From assembly GCA_013397435.1 (NCBI GenBank), contig VZRG01000351.1, positions 1-64,000 on the forward strand: 64,000 nucleotides of DNA, written 5' to 3'. This document shows, piece after piece, positions 12,351-23,854 of this stretch; position 1 is the stretch's first letter, and every line of letters begins with the position of its first letter. Position numbers and translations under genes: made by a program. Below the pieces are notes generated by a model, which was not told the origin of the DNA, searched no databases, and saw only the letters and a program-made list of their open reading frames with translations. This DNA is from Erythrocercus mccallii (lineage: Eukaryota > Chordata > Aves > Passeriformes > Dicruridae).

Positions 12351-14300
12351 TGTTTCCTACAGGCCACCTGATCAGGAGGAGGAAGTAAATGATGTCTTCT
12401 ACAGACAGCTAGAAGTAGCCTCAAAGTCACAGGTCCTGATTCTCGTGGGGTACTTTAACTAACTTGACAACTGCTGGAGAAGCACCACAGCAAAGCACAA
12501 CAGTCCAGGAGACTCCTGGAAAGCAATGATGGCAAGTGCCTGTCACAGGTAGTGGGGGATCCCACAAGGGATGGGGTGCCACTCAACCTCATACTAACAA
12601 GCAGGGAAGGTCTTGTTGCAGGTGTGAAGGCTGGGGGCAGCCTTGGCTGCAGTGACAATGAGATTGTGAAGTTCAGTATCTGGTGAGCAGGGAGCTGGCT
12701 AGCAAGTACGATTGTAACCATGGACTTTGGGAATCTTATTGGAAGAATCCCATGGGAACAGGCTTTGCAGGAAATAGGAAAGACAGTTGGTCTTCCTCCA
12801 GGCTCAAGAATGATGCATCCTGATGAGCAAGAAATTGGGCAAATGGGGCTAGGGACTTGCATGGATAAACAAGGAACTCCTGTCATTACTCAAGAGGAAA
12901 TACACAGGAGATGGAAGCAGGATCTGGTCATTTGTAATGAATACAGGGAGGCTGTCAAAATAAGTAGAAATGACACAAGGAAATGCCAAGGCCCACCTGG
13001 AATTAAATCTGGCCAAGGATGTCAAAGACAACAAAGACTTCTTCAAATACATCAATAACAAAAGAAAAATAAGAATTATGTGGTCCTGTTGCTAAATGGA
13101 GGAAGGAACCCTGGTAACAGAGAATGAAGAGAAGCCAGAAGAAGACTTTCACTGAATGTCTCCTTTGCTTCAATCTTTACTGACAAGACCAGCTCTCAGG
13201 ATTCTCTGACCCAGGAGACCAGGGAAAAGCAATACTGGAGTGAAGACTTTCTTTTGATCAAGGAAGATAGGGGTAGAGAGCACCTAGGCAAACTTGACGA
13301 GCACCTAGGCAAATCCACGAGTCCATAAGTCCTGACAGGATGCATCTATGAGTGCTGAGAGAGCTGGCAGACATGACTGCGAGGCTGCTCACAATGGAAG
13401 AATGCAAATGTCAACCTAGTGTTCAATAAAGGAAAGAATGAGGACCCATGGAACTACTAGCCAGTCAGCCTCACCTTATCCCTGGAAAGCTCATTGAGCA
13501 CCTCACTCAGAAGGCTAGCCACATGGGTAATAGGAATAGTCAGCATGGATTCACTCAGTCCCTCCTTGACCAACCTGATTGCCATCTTTAATGAAAACAC
13601 CACCTGGATGGATGAGGGGAGAGCAGTGGATTTTGCCTACTTCGACTTCAGTAGATTTCCTCAGACTAACTCAGGGACACGGGCTGGATGAGTGGACAGT
13701 GAGGTGGATCAAGAACTGGCTGAACAACAGATCCCAGAGGGCCAAAATCAGTGGCACAGGGTCTAGCTGGAGGCTTGTCCCTAGTGGTGTCCCCCAAGGT
13801 TCAGTGCTGTACTGTTTAACTTATTCAGGCATGACTTGGCTGCAGGGGTAGATGCCTGCTCAGAAAATTTGCTAATACCAAGCTGGGCAGAGTGGCCAAC
13901 ACCCCCAGGTGCTGGACAGGCTGAGGGAGCTGGGCCAGTTCAGCCTTGAGAAGAGAGAGTGAGAGGGGACTTCATCAATGTCTATCAGTGTCTGAAGGGA
14001 GGGTATCAAGACAATGGACCAGGCTCTTCTCAGAGGTGCCAAGCAGCAGAACAAGAGGCAATGGGTAGACACTGATGCACAGGAAATTCCATTTAAACAT
14101 GAGGAAGAACTTCTTTACTCTGTGTCTGGCTGAGCACTGGAACAGATTGCCCAGCGAGGTGGAATCTCCCTCACTGGAGATTATGTAAGAACTGGCTGGA
14201 CATAATCCTGTGTCATGTGCTCCAGGATGTTCTTGCTTGAGCAGGGAGTTTGGACCAACTGTGGTTGGTCCCTTCCAGCATAACCCATTCTGTGAATCTG
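12351..14300 (+). repeat. CR1 LINE copy B, nested in copy A; endonuclease to 3' tail with internal deletion
   Basis: The copy starts in the endonuclease domain: YRPPDQEEE at about 12359-12385, then GYFN at about 12457-12468, where CR1 elements usually have GDFN. GCSDNE at about 12645-12662 replaces the usual SDH catalytic histidine with Asn. The linker (DFGNLIGRIPWEQAL, within 12720-13058) and an RT piece with SGVPQGSVL (about 13780-13808) follow. The FADD box is lost: the equivalent of FADDT reads FANT at about 13868-13878, and soon after, near 13915, the sequence jumps to the 3' region (ctgagggagctgggccagtt). A normal CR1 3' tail ends at about 14300 (attctgtgaatctg). Stops, frameshifts and the deletion make it non-functional. 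Confidence 0.85.
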
Positions 14301-14654
14301 TGGCCTTCTAGTAGACTTCCACTACCTGAAGAGGGCCTAAAAGAAAGCAAGAGATTGACTTTTACAAGAGCATGTAGTGACAGAACAGAGGGTAGTGGCT
14401 TTAGACTGAAAGAGGGGAGGTTCAGATTAGATGTAAGGAAGAAATTCACAGTGACGGTGGTGAGGCACAGGTTGCCCAGAGAAGTTGTGGATGCTCCATT
14501 GCTGAAGTTTTCAAGGCCAGATTGGATGGGGCTTTGAGAAACCTGGCCTAGCAGAGGACGTCCCTGCCCACAAGAGGGGGCTGGAACCAGGTAACCTTTG
14601 AGATCCCTTCCAAAACAAACCATTCTATCATTCTGTGGTCTTGTGATTCTATGA
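14301..14654 (+). repeat. CR1 LINE copy A, segment 3 (3' UTR and tail)
   Basis: The sequence resumes exactly where copy A stopped at 12350. The expected CR1 order after gactctgagg is a gtggccttccagtacctgaa-like block, and here I read tggccttctagtagacttcc followed by actacctgaagagggcc. Then come acttttacaagagcatgtag, tagtggctttagactgaaag, gcacaggttgcccagagaag and the tail ttctgtggtcttgtgattct. This gives copy A its own complete 3' end, distinct from that of copy B at 14300. The frames at 14213-14680 and 14250-14537 are shadows of the two tails. Confidence 0.87.
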
Positions 14655-14659
14655 AGCAG

Positions 14660-16318
14660 TAACAGATAAACTAAGCACACACAAAATCACATCTTTTTCT
14701 CTTCCTCTATTTTACTAACAAAGTATATCAAGATCTGCAAATACGTTTAAAATTATTTGTGTATTCTCTGGCAATTTATAATAACACTTTAAAATCAGGT
14801 ATGACTTAAGAAGGACTCCAAAAGTTTCTAAACTGCTGCAATAAAAACCTGAACTGCCTAGCCTGGTCATCCCAAAAATGCATCTCTAGACTTCTGCCAC
14901 CCTATTCCATGGAATTAAGCAGGGACAAACACAAATTCTTGTGATAGACTAACCTGAGATAGACTAATCCCTTGGAGAGACTGGGCACTGGCTACCCAGG
15001 GCACACTTCCTGAAATGGAGCTGGGGTCTGGGCAGATAATTATCTAAATATGAACCAACAGTTAGCCTTGGCAACAAGGAAGGCCAAGAATCCTGGGGTA
15101 TGTCTACAGGCAAGATCCCACTAAAAAGCTATTACTCATCTTCAGCCAGCACTTTCAAGAATATTCATCTTGAACAGTTTTGTATCCCCACTACCAAAAA
15201 GCAACAAATTAAGGGGATAAAAGTAAGGTTAGGTTGATTCAGCAATACTGAAATACAGAACTTCCCACAGTAATAGCAAATCCTGCATTTTTATACATTT
15301 GTGTGGCCTCTGAATTCTTGGCACATAGAATATTCCTTTAGGAAAAAAAAAAAGGAAGCAACACCAAAAAAACACCAACTGACTAGACCAAGCAGTTGAG
15401 ATTATTTCAACTTTTCTGTCTCAAAAACAGTTAGCATGGCAATGAAAATACAGCAGTGTTAGCAGAGGCAGAGACTATTCTCAAGAACAAAAAGGGCCAA
15501 ATTGTTTTCCTTAAACTCAAGAATCAAAAAATGCCGGATCAATTTTAAGTACATGTTAACAAACCTGATTGTCTGAATAATCCATGAGGTAGTGCTTCTA
15601 AGGAAAATTTCCTTGCTTATAATCTGAGCCCCCTAAAAAAGAGTAGTCTAGGCAGAATGAGATAGGATCAGCCCACAGAGGAAGCTGAAGAGACGTCTCT
15701 CTCTCACAGAGCCATCCACCTGCCAAAGGCACAGCAGTGTTCTTCCTCACATGCACACAAAAACTAGAAAAAACCTAAAACTTTGAGAAAAGAGGGAAGT
15801 AAGTATTATATTTTAAAAGTCTCCTTTTCATCACCACATTTGTGACAAAGCTAACGAGAAGAAAGTCCACATGCCTTCCACTACCCCATCACCACACAGG
15901 CACTTCCCTTATGCTGCAAAAGGCCAAATCCTCCCAAACAAATCAAAATGGGAAAAACACATGCATGTTCCCATTCTTTCTCTCAGGAGCTCTTACAAAT
16001 TTTGCAATAGCTCAGACAGATTTCTAGAACAGTTGGCAAAAATACATAAAATATGTTTCTTCCTTACTAGTCAGCTAGCTGTAAGCTTGGTTGCATCAAC
16101 TCCACTCCTTCAAAAAAGGTGGAAACACCACATTCTTCATTTTTAGTCTCTTTCTCATTTGCAACGGTTAAATGTCTTAGCACAACTAAGGGAGAAAGAG
16201 TCTCTATAACAGATCAATTGATTTAAAGTTCTCTTATTTACAGTCAACAGGAGAATCAAATAGACTGGACAGTGCTAAGAGAACACAATGGGTTTGAAAA
16301 CATTCTGATATATATGAG
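14660..16318. other. Unique AT-rich DNA, nothing recognised
   Basis: No gene or repeat is recognised. The frames at 15842-16027 and 15871-16146 overlap each other, match nothing known to me and have no splice or start context worth noting. A short direct repeat (gatagactaa, at 14944 and 14959) and an A run at about 15344-15354 are the only small features. Confidence 0.6.
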
Positions 16319-16322
16319 CATA

Positions 16323-16980
16323 TGATGTAATTCGTGTTATGGAAAGTTGTGTTATTATTTGAAGTTATAGTTTGGTTTTGTTATAAGATATATGATTAGT
16401 TGTAGAAGTTTTCTGTTTGTCTGATACCANNNNNNNNNNNNNNNNNNNNNNNNNNNNNNNNNNNNNNNNNNNNNNNNNNNNNNNNNNNNNNNNNNNNNNN
16501 NNNNNNNNNNNNNNNNNNNNNNNNNNNNNNNNNNNNNNNNNNNNNNNNNNNNNNNNNNNNNNNNNNNNNNNNNNNNNNNNNNNNNNNNNNNNNNNNNNNN
16601 NNNNNNNNNNNNNNNNNNNNNNNNNNNNNNNNNNNNNNNNNNNNNNNNNNNNNNNNNNNNNNNNNNNNNNNNNNNNNNNNNNNNNNNNNNNNNNNNNNNN
16701 NNNNNNNNNNNNNNNNNNNNNNNNNNNNNNNNNNNNNNNNNNNNNNNNNNNNNNNNNNNNNNNNNNNNNNNNNNNNNNNNNNNNNNNNNNNNNNNNNNNN
16801 NNNNNNNNNNNNNNNNNNNNNNNNNNNNNNNNNNNNNNNNNNNNNNNNNNNNNNNNNNNNNNNNNNNNNNNNNNNNNNNNNNNNNNNNNNNNNNNNNNNG
16901 TAAATATTGTAAATAAACCTTTTTGATTTTTCTATTAAAATTGGATTGGCAATTTTTCATTTATAACAATTCCCATGTCA
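16323..16980 (+). mobile_element. Probable solo LTR (endogenous retrovirus) with assembly gap
   Basis: The block begins TGATGTAATTCG and ends CCCATGTCA. It is flanked on both sides by cata (16319-16322 and 16981-16984), consistent with a 4-bp target duplication and TG...CA ends. An AATAAA polyadenylation signal lies at 16912-16917 near the 3' end, as expected in the R region of a plus-strand LTR. The T-rich sequence after it would be U5. No gag, pol or env sequence is visible. The 470-base N run lies inside and its size may be an estimate. A 4-bp match can arise by chance, so this is tentative. A 4-bp duplication would suggest a class I (gamma-like) element. Confidence 0.5.
16430..16899. other. 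Assembly gap, 470 N
   Basis: The gap is a continuous run of N. It falls inside the probable LTR, which suggests the assembler failed on a dispersed repeat. The translated frames that cross it are meaningless. Confidence 0.99.
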
Positions 16981-16984
16981 CATA

Positions 16985-18685
16985 CCCTGTCTTTGTACAC
17001 AGTAGGAAGTGGGTATACTTAGGCTCCCCAGCTCAAATACAATAAAAAAAAAACACAGATATATCTGCTGTATCTTAAAACATCCTTTTCAAGTAGCTTT
17101 TTCTTCAGATATACTACTGTGCGATACTTCCATGTATTATATAAAGGCAAGTACTGAAATCAAAGAAATATTTGCTTACTTCAAGAAGGTTTGTATGACC
17201 AATTATGTCACTATGAATAGAAATAATACATTCAATGGGTTCTTTGTCTTTTGCTATCAATGTAGGACAACATAAAATGAAATAAAAGAAAGTAGTATTT
17301 CATAGGCGTCATTAAGGCTACCTTCAGAAATAACAGCAAAACAGGGACAAAGTATGTTTTTTAGGGATACATTGATAGTAGGTTAAAAAAAGCCCTCACA
17401 AATAAAACCACCCTCTAAATTAATGAGAATGCTAAATACCATAGGAAGTTAACAGCTCAAGATATACAACAGATTTTTTTTAAACATACTTCTCAGGCGC
17501 ATTATTTTCTCTTTCACACAAACCTACAGAAGAAAAAATTCCAGTTTTCCTTTTTATATTATCTACCTAAACTGTTCAATCTGGAAGATTATGCTACATA
17601 TCTATATGTATGTAATTGAAAGCAAATTCAAAAGTCACATAGAGCAGCTTAATTTACAAGCTGTTTCAAAGAGAACAGAAGAAAAAATTATTTCATGCTA
17701 CAAAAATATTTTCCCCAAATGCACCTGTCCCAAATGCACACTTAATAAAAGCCAGATGTACTTGTAATACACTGATCCCTGCTCTTAATGCCAGTTTTCC
17801 CACTGCACAACCTTAACCCAGAAAGCAGCACAGCATAGTTTTATATATCGTTAAAATGTTTAAACCAAATAATACATTTTTATAATCCTAGCAATTCTCA
17901 CAAAACTAAGCAGAATAAATACAGAAGCATTAAGAGACCTGCACTGCAGATGAAAGATCCCTTTTAGCCTTTTAGTTAATATAATAACACTGAGTAGTAA
18001 ATGAATCAAATTACATTTCTTAAACAAGCCAGTCACTAACAACTAAAGCAAAAATATGCAAATTTGGCATTAGTAAAGTTATTATCTAAAATTTGTTTTG
18101 GCTTCTAAGGTTTGTTTTAGCTAATCATATTTGAAGTCATTATTTGAAGTTAGTAGTATAGAACATCAGCCATGAGCCCGATCCCACACTGACTGAAATC
18201 AGTGGGAGATCTTATCTTTAGCATTATCCATGAGGATAAAAGGACATAAATTGTTTATTGTAAAAGCACTTAACAAGCTCACTTCACAACATGCTTCTTG
18301 AGTCGCATCTCCGAGCCACAGGGACTGCAAAGCAAAATGGCAAGTCCCCCTTCCACAGCAGCACCACGAGTTACACCACAGCCAGTGTTTTGGTCCTGCT
18401 TGGCAAGACCTCTACCAACTCCACCAACTCAACCCTCTACCAATGCAAGGCAGCCTAAGCTTTGCAGCAGTATAACCTTAGTACATATCTACTAAGTACA
18501 TCTACAGCCTGTAAAATTGTTCCTTGGCTCTGTTTTGGCCATAAAGGTGCTCTAGGTTGCCACCAGAGAGAAGAACCAGACAAGAAGTGATTCAGAAAGC
18601 AGCTCTGCCCTGGGGCCAGCACTGCCTCACAACCTGTTGCCTGTGTGCAGATGATGAGAGGGAACAGGTCCCACGGGCAGCCCAG
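16985..18685. other. Unique AT-rich DNA; one possible ancient repeat trace
   Basis: No gene is seen. The frame at 17009-17275 is a chance frame with no family match. Around 18175-18220 the string actgaaatcagtgggag, preceded by a gatccca-type block, resembles short-palindromic traces common in ancient amniote repeats. It is too short to classify. The more GC-rich stretch from about 18290 to 18700 contains frames at 18298-18495 and 18557-18745 that match nothing I recognise. Confidence 0.5.
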
Positions 18686-18689
18686 CGAC

Positions 18690-19153
18690 CATTGGATATA
18701 AGCAGGCTCCAGGTCAATGCCACAGCAGTGGGGGACTGGAACTGAGACCTGTGCCTCGGGGCCCAGAGCGCTCTGCTAATAAAAAGCTGACAAAAAGGCA
18801 AGGGGACGGGGTCCCGTTTGGAAATTCGAGTGCTGTTTGTTGTCTGCATCTTGGATACAGCCTCTGATGCTTTCCAGAGATGAGAGCCAAAAGGGGTCTG
18901 AGGGCACAGGGTTATAAACGGGACAACTAGGGTGGGTCTGATGGTCAGGGTTCAATAAGAATAGGAAAAAGTGGTGCAAAGGGGTACATATAAACTAAGG
19001 GGACTAATGGGGTTACAAGAGTGTAACACTGCAGCAAATTTAACTCAATGGGGTTCAAGGGAAAGAAGAACATTCTGGCATGGGTGTATATATGGTAAAA
19101 GGGTGGCATAAACTTAAAAAACCAATAGAACAATGAAATCTAGGAATTATTAA
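18690..19153 (-). mobile_element. Possible solo LTR on the minus strand, ends uncertain
   Basis: Read on the minus strand the order is LTR-like. A CATTGTTCTATTGG segment comes first, then a TATATA string (plus-strand coordinates about 19086-19092), then a TTTATAACC box (about 18912-18920). A GACAACAAACAGCACTCG block follows (about 18829-18846), where an AATAAA-type signal followed by a conserved R/U5 motif would be expected. GC-rich sequence comes after it. This reminds me of a class of bird LTRs, from memory only. I could not fix the ends: TGTTAATAATTCC at about 19153 is a plausible start, but no convincing target duplication was found. No retroviral gene is visible. The frames at 18592-18849, 18776-18979 and 18945-19133 would be shadows. 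Confidence 0.4.
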
Positions 19154-19154
19154 C

Positions 19155-22100
19155 ATGTGTCTGCAAAGCCCTGTGGGAGGAAAGTTTTCCTCACCATGAT
19201 GTAAAAGGGTGTCCTTCCCCATTTGCCTTTGTCCCTCCAGGGCTGAGGCATAGCTACCTTGGGGATAAGCCCTTGGGCCTCCACAGGCACATTGGCAACA
19301 CAGCTCCAACATGGACAGATGGCACCAGGCTGGGCTGAAACACACTACTAGCCCCCAGGTAAGAGCATGGGCAGGACCCAGAGGAGGCTGAGGCACATGA
19401 GTGCCCTGGAGCCCTGACATGCAGTTGCTGATCAAATGCTTTAATCAGTGGCACGCTCAACAGCAATGAGCTAGAATCACTTGGCAAGCTCAGGCTATTC
19501 TTACTAAATGTCAGCTGGCTTAATAAGTAACAACTTTTGATGAGTATTTATTAGCATTTGAATTATTGCTCCCAGATTACCACACACTGGCCTGCAAAAT
19601 CCTAAATTTACAAACAAAGCTGTGTTCTGGCAGAAGTGGAAGAGAATGTCTCCAAGGGAGACAAGTCAGTTATTTTTTCCCGAAAGTCTAGAGATGGCAA
19701 CTGTGGAGTTTTGTTATGTCATAAGCAATTAATGAATTCTTTTATTTAATCTGTACCACACATGCTCTTTAAAGCAGCAGCTGCTGGGTTTCTTCGGTTT
19801 TTCAATCCCACTCCTTCTTCTCCAGCCAAAGTTATGGCCAGAGTATCATCATGGTGATGTGACTATTACAAATCAGTGAAACAATCATTGGACTTTCCAA
19901 TTTTCTGATAACATTCCTGCATTTTCCAGCTCTGGACAACACTCTGCAGTTTCTGCAGATCTCCAAAAGTCCGGAGCCATGTCCAACCAGAAAGCTTTTC
20001 CAGCTGGGGCTTACAAACCCACAAAGAGGCACTCCTCTGATGCTAACCCAGGGAAGAGGAAATGAGCTAGCCACTGCTTGGTAAGTGTTAAGGAGCATAT
20101 TTAATTTGCAGATGGAAGAATTAATTAGCCCTGGGGATGGTGGGAATTGAAGAGCAACTAAAAAATACATTAATTGTGGTTTTGTACACCGCAGTGATGC
20201 TTTTTTATGCCTTTTAAATTTTTGTCATTTTAAGCTTTTTCAGAAGCAAATTTACTGAAGCACTGCCAGAGAAACAATCTTTTCAGAAATGTTCTGGCAA
20301 TACAAACAGAAAGTCTACGTTTAGTTTTTTTCCTGAAGTCAATAATGTCCTCTTTAAAGGCTGTCACAGTATGCATTTTGTACGAAGTTATAAATATCCT
20401 TTAAACTCCTCAAAATATTTTAAAAATTATTATTTAACATCTATTTCTGAGTAAAACTGAGATAAAAGTTCTTCACCATCTGAAAGACCAGGATTTTGAC
20501 AACTACCTTTCAAGAAAAAGAGCAGAGATAAAAAAGCTCTCTATTTCTGTGTCAGAGGCTGATGACATGATGAAACAAATTCACAAAATTAACAAAATTA
20601 ACAAATTAACGAAACATAATATGGGGAAAAACACAAGCATAACAAGGGAATAAACTCCCTTGCTAAAGGCCCTCTCATTCAAAGATCTTTTTTTAAGTAT
20701 ATTAGCATACCTCCCACTCACCTTTCAGCAAAAACAGCTGAGAAGTCATTTTTAAATTAAACAGCTTGAAGCTGTCCCAAACCCCCTGCTAAAATCAAGA
20801 AATGGAATCTAAACCCATTTAAAATATTTTCAAAGTATTACTCATCAAAAATGCTGATTCTTATTTGAATTCTACTAGCACTATACAGACCTATTATATG
20901 TAACCCAGGCTTTTGATTATTAAAGACAGAAGACAACAACATTTATTATGTCTTGATATGTCTACATCTGCCCAATGTCTACAGTGACCACATTCACAAA
21001 GTCATGTTTAAAGAACATGAAATACTTAGCCATTTATTTCATTCTTGATAAAGGCTAAAAAACAAGACATGGGGGTATAAAGATGTTTATTTTGAACATT
21101 ATTATCTCTTTTCTTCTTCTGCAAAGTGTATAAACAAAACAATATCAATGAAAGAAAGTTATTTTGAAAGAAAACATGAAAATTTAAGGTCAAGCAGACC
21201 TTCCCAAAAACAAAGAAAAGAAAGAAAGCACAAGCAAAAGCAAAGCACAAGCAAAACAGCCCTTGGAAATCCATATGAAAGATTTGTTTAAAGAATATAT
21301 AAACTCCGGTCTTTCAGATCTCTCTGAAAGTCAAGCTAAGAGACAACATGTCTCTGGAACATAACAAACATCTCTCAAAGTTCCTTCTGTTCTCCATCTC
21401 TCAAAACACCATGTTTTGCTATCTCAATAAGAATTAACATTTTAATTGGCTCTGGCCATTTGCTTACTACCAGAATAAACACAATGACGAATGTGAAGGT
21501 GAGAAGTTAAGGAACAGCCAATGGGGCAGTTAAGCAGAGAATTCTGTGGGAGGCAGGAAAATGCATCATTACTAATCTCTTCATTTCCCATTTCAAGGTC
21601 TGGGGGCAACTCTGTTGTTTTCAAGCTAAAAACCATACACAGTTGAGTTCATAGCTTTTTAGCCTTTTAATATAATATAAAGTTTAACATCTAAGGGAGT
21701 TTAAAAACCTTCAAGGAACTACTATAAACCCTGAAATATGACATAATCTTGTCTGCTTTATCAAGTTCATCAGATTTAAGAAGCAATAAATTCATTAGAT
21801 TCTCTCTTCACACTTCCACTCCCTTTTTTATTTTGAAGGTTCAGGAAGGCAAATTATTTCCAGGCTAGATGGGATCAAGTAACTGAAAATAATCACATAC
21901 ATGTAAGCTACGCATTCTAACAACAGATTCAATTCAACAGCAGCAGAAAATACAGATTCTTATGAGAAGATACTATTTTTCTAGACCTATACATACTTCA
22001 AAGAGGGCAGTCACACAAGCAGCTCTTTTTCCATGAGTTTTCTTATCAAGTAGGAAAAAAAAATTCAAAGAATAAAAATCCAACAATTACTTAGGTCTCA

Positions 22101-23785
22101 GTGCTCTGATGCATAATAAGAACCTGTAAAGTTGAAGCTCTAAGTTCTAGAGTCCCCATATAGTGATCCTTTCTACCCCTGAACTAGCTTTCTGAAGTAG
22201 TTGTATGAGCTGTCTTTTTCAGTGATTTTTCCAATGAATGCTAAGGTTTAGAGCACAACATGAGTTGGTTTTCTGACATAATTGCTTTCTTATGGTTTTC
22301 CAGCAATTGAACATTGACTTTAAATCTCTTACAGACAAAGCTGACTGGTTTAAGAAATTGCTTTTGAAAGCACAAAAATGACATGCAACAACTCCTCAGC
22401 ATCCTTTACAGCATCAAAAGAGCTCCCAAACAAATGAAAATTTCACATACATACACAATCTCTCTTCTGTATTCATTCACATAATATAGTCCAGCTCCAT
22501 TCAGGTGGTTCCCTACAGTTTTAGCTCTCTAGAAAGAGTTAATATCTGAAACAGACCCTTCTCTTCTTCATATATACTGTACTGTTTTCAAAGGGCTGTT
22601 CAGAGAGTGAAGACTGAGAACAATGCAAATTCTCCACTCCATGCTCAACTAACAAAGCATCCAATCAGTTCCCACTGAGTTCCAGTTCATTTCGTGTCCA
22701 GATGTAAGTGATTAACAGTACATTGTTTGAAACTTAATTCCACATCTGTTCTTCTGTGGGACTTGGAAAACAGATGAAGTTTTCTGACAATTGTTTGCAG
22801 AGTAGATAATCGCAAGCATGTGTAATAGTATCCTGAAGTGCAAAACACCATCAGTCTGAGAAGCCTTTTTTGCTGAATGTTTTTCTTGCTTTTCTAAGTA
22901 AGATAAAAAAATAAGATGCTCTTGAATGGAAATTATTAATACATGCTTAAGAAGTCATCTGCTATAACTAAAAAGGCAAAGCAAAATCCAGACTTTCTTC
23001 CTAAAAGTCATCATTTCACATCCCAGTATTTTACCCAGAAAAAAAATCATTTTATGGCCTACCAGGTAACTTTTAAAAGCTATGCAGAACTACAACACAC
23101 AAAATACATTGTTTTGTCGTGGAGCACAGTAGTAGTGAGAGAATGTTCCAGGCTATAACAGTATGACAAGTCAGCATCTTTTGAACAGAGATTGAAGAGA
23201 TCTGGATGTATTTTCTTTTGATCCTTAGAAAATGTGAATAAGCACAGAAAGGAAGACTAGATAGCAACTCTTCACTATATTTGCCAAAACAAGTGCAGAC
23301 AGCATCAAAGCATATTGGGAAATGTTAGGCTCAAGGCGGCACTTTTTCTGCGCAAGACACAGTTACATTGAAGAAATCTGCCAGTTTGCTCTGGATGCTT
23401 AATTCCATATTTCCTCAAGAAATTATGAAACAAATTACGAAATAAATTATCCACTGATAGCCATTAAATACAGCACATGCTTCCTCCAGTACGTCCTCAA
23501 GACAAAGAGAAGTAGAAACTATGAAAGCATCAATTCAAATTCCCTTTGTATTTTAGGCAACTGGCTTAGTACCAGATGCTTCTAACTACTTTATTTATAG
23601 TCTTATGATATCACCTTGGACCTTCATCTGACCTCCACAAACAACAAGTGCAAGAGTTACATGATCTACACTGATTGAGAAAAATTCACAGGGAGGGCTC
23701 AGGGTAAATGAAATACACTGTTTTTTTAAAAAAAAATTGTTCTAATTAATTCTAGGATTAAAGTAAACTACTGAGATTAGCTCAT
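19155..23785. other. Mostly unique AT-rich DNA, no gene recognised
   Basis: The first 300 bases are relatively GC-rich and hold a weak exon candidate (19287-19358, see findings). The rest is AT-rich. A small tandem (caaaattaa units) lies at about 20582-20610. The frames at 19055-19435, 19832-20170 and 22943-23158 match nothing known to me. A strong donor-like string (CTTGGTAAGT) near 20078-20087 has no obvious partner acceptor that leaves an open exon. Confidence 0.5.
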
Positions 23786-23789
23786 TCAC

Positions 23790-23853
23790 TGAAGAGTTGG
23801 ACTTCATGATCCTTGTGGGTCCCCTTGCAACTCAGAATATTCTGTGATTTTGT
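23790..23853 (+). repeat. CR1 LINE tail, very short
   Basis: Only the last 60 or so bases are left: gagttggacttcatgatcct, then a gtgggtccccttgcaactca block, then gaatattctgtgattttgtg. This is the classic CR1 terminus in the plus orientation. Sequence upstream no longer resembles CR1, so it is either an extremely truncated insertion or the best-kept end of an old copy. Confidence 0.8.
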
Positions 23854-23854
23854 G

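Noticed and set aside
14213..14680. 155-codon minus-strand open frame, longest gap-free one
   Set aside because: It is antisense to two adjacent CR1 3' tails, so it is a repeat shadow.
16355..16960. 201- and 169-codon frames on both strands
   Set aside because: They consist almost wholly of translated N from the assembly gap.
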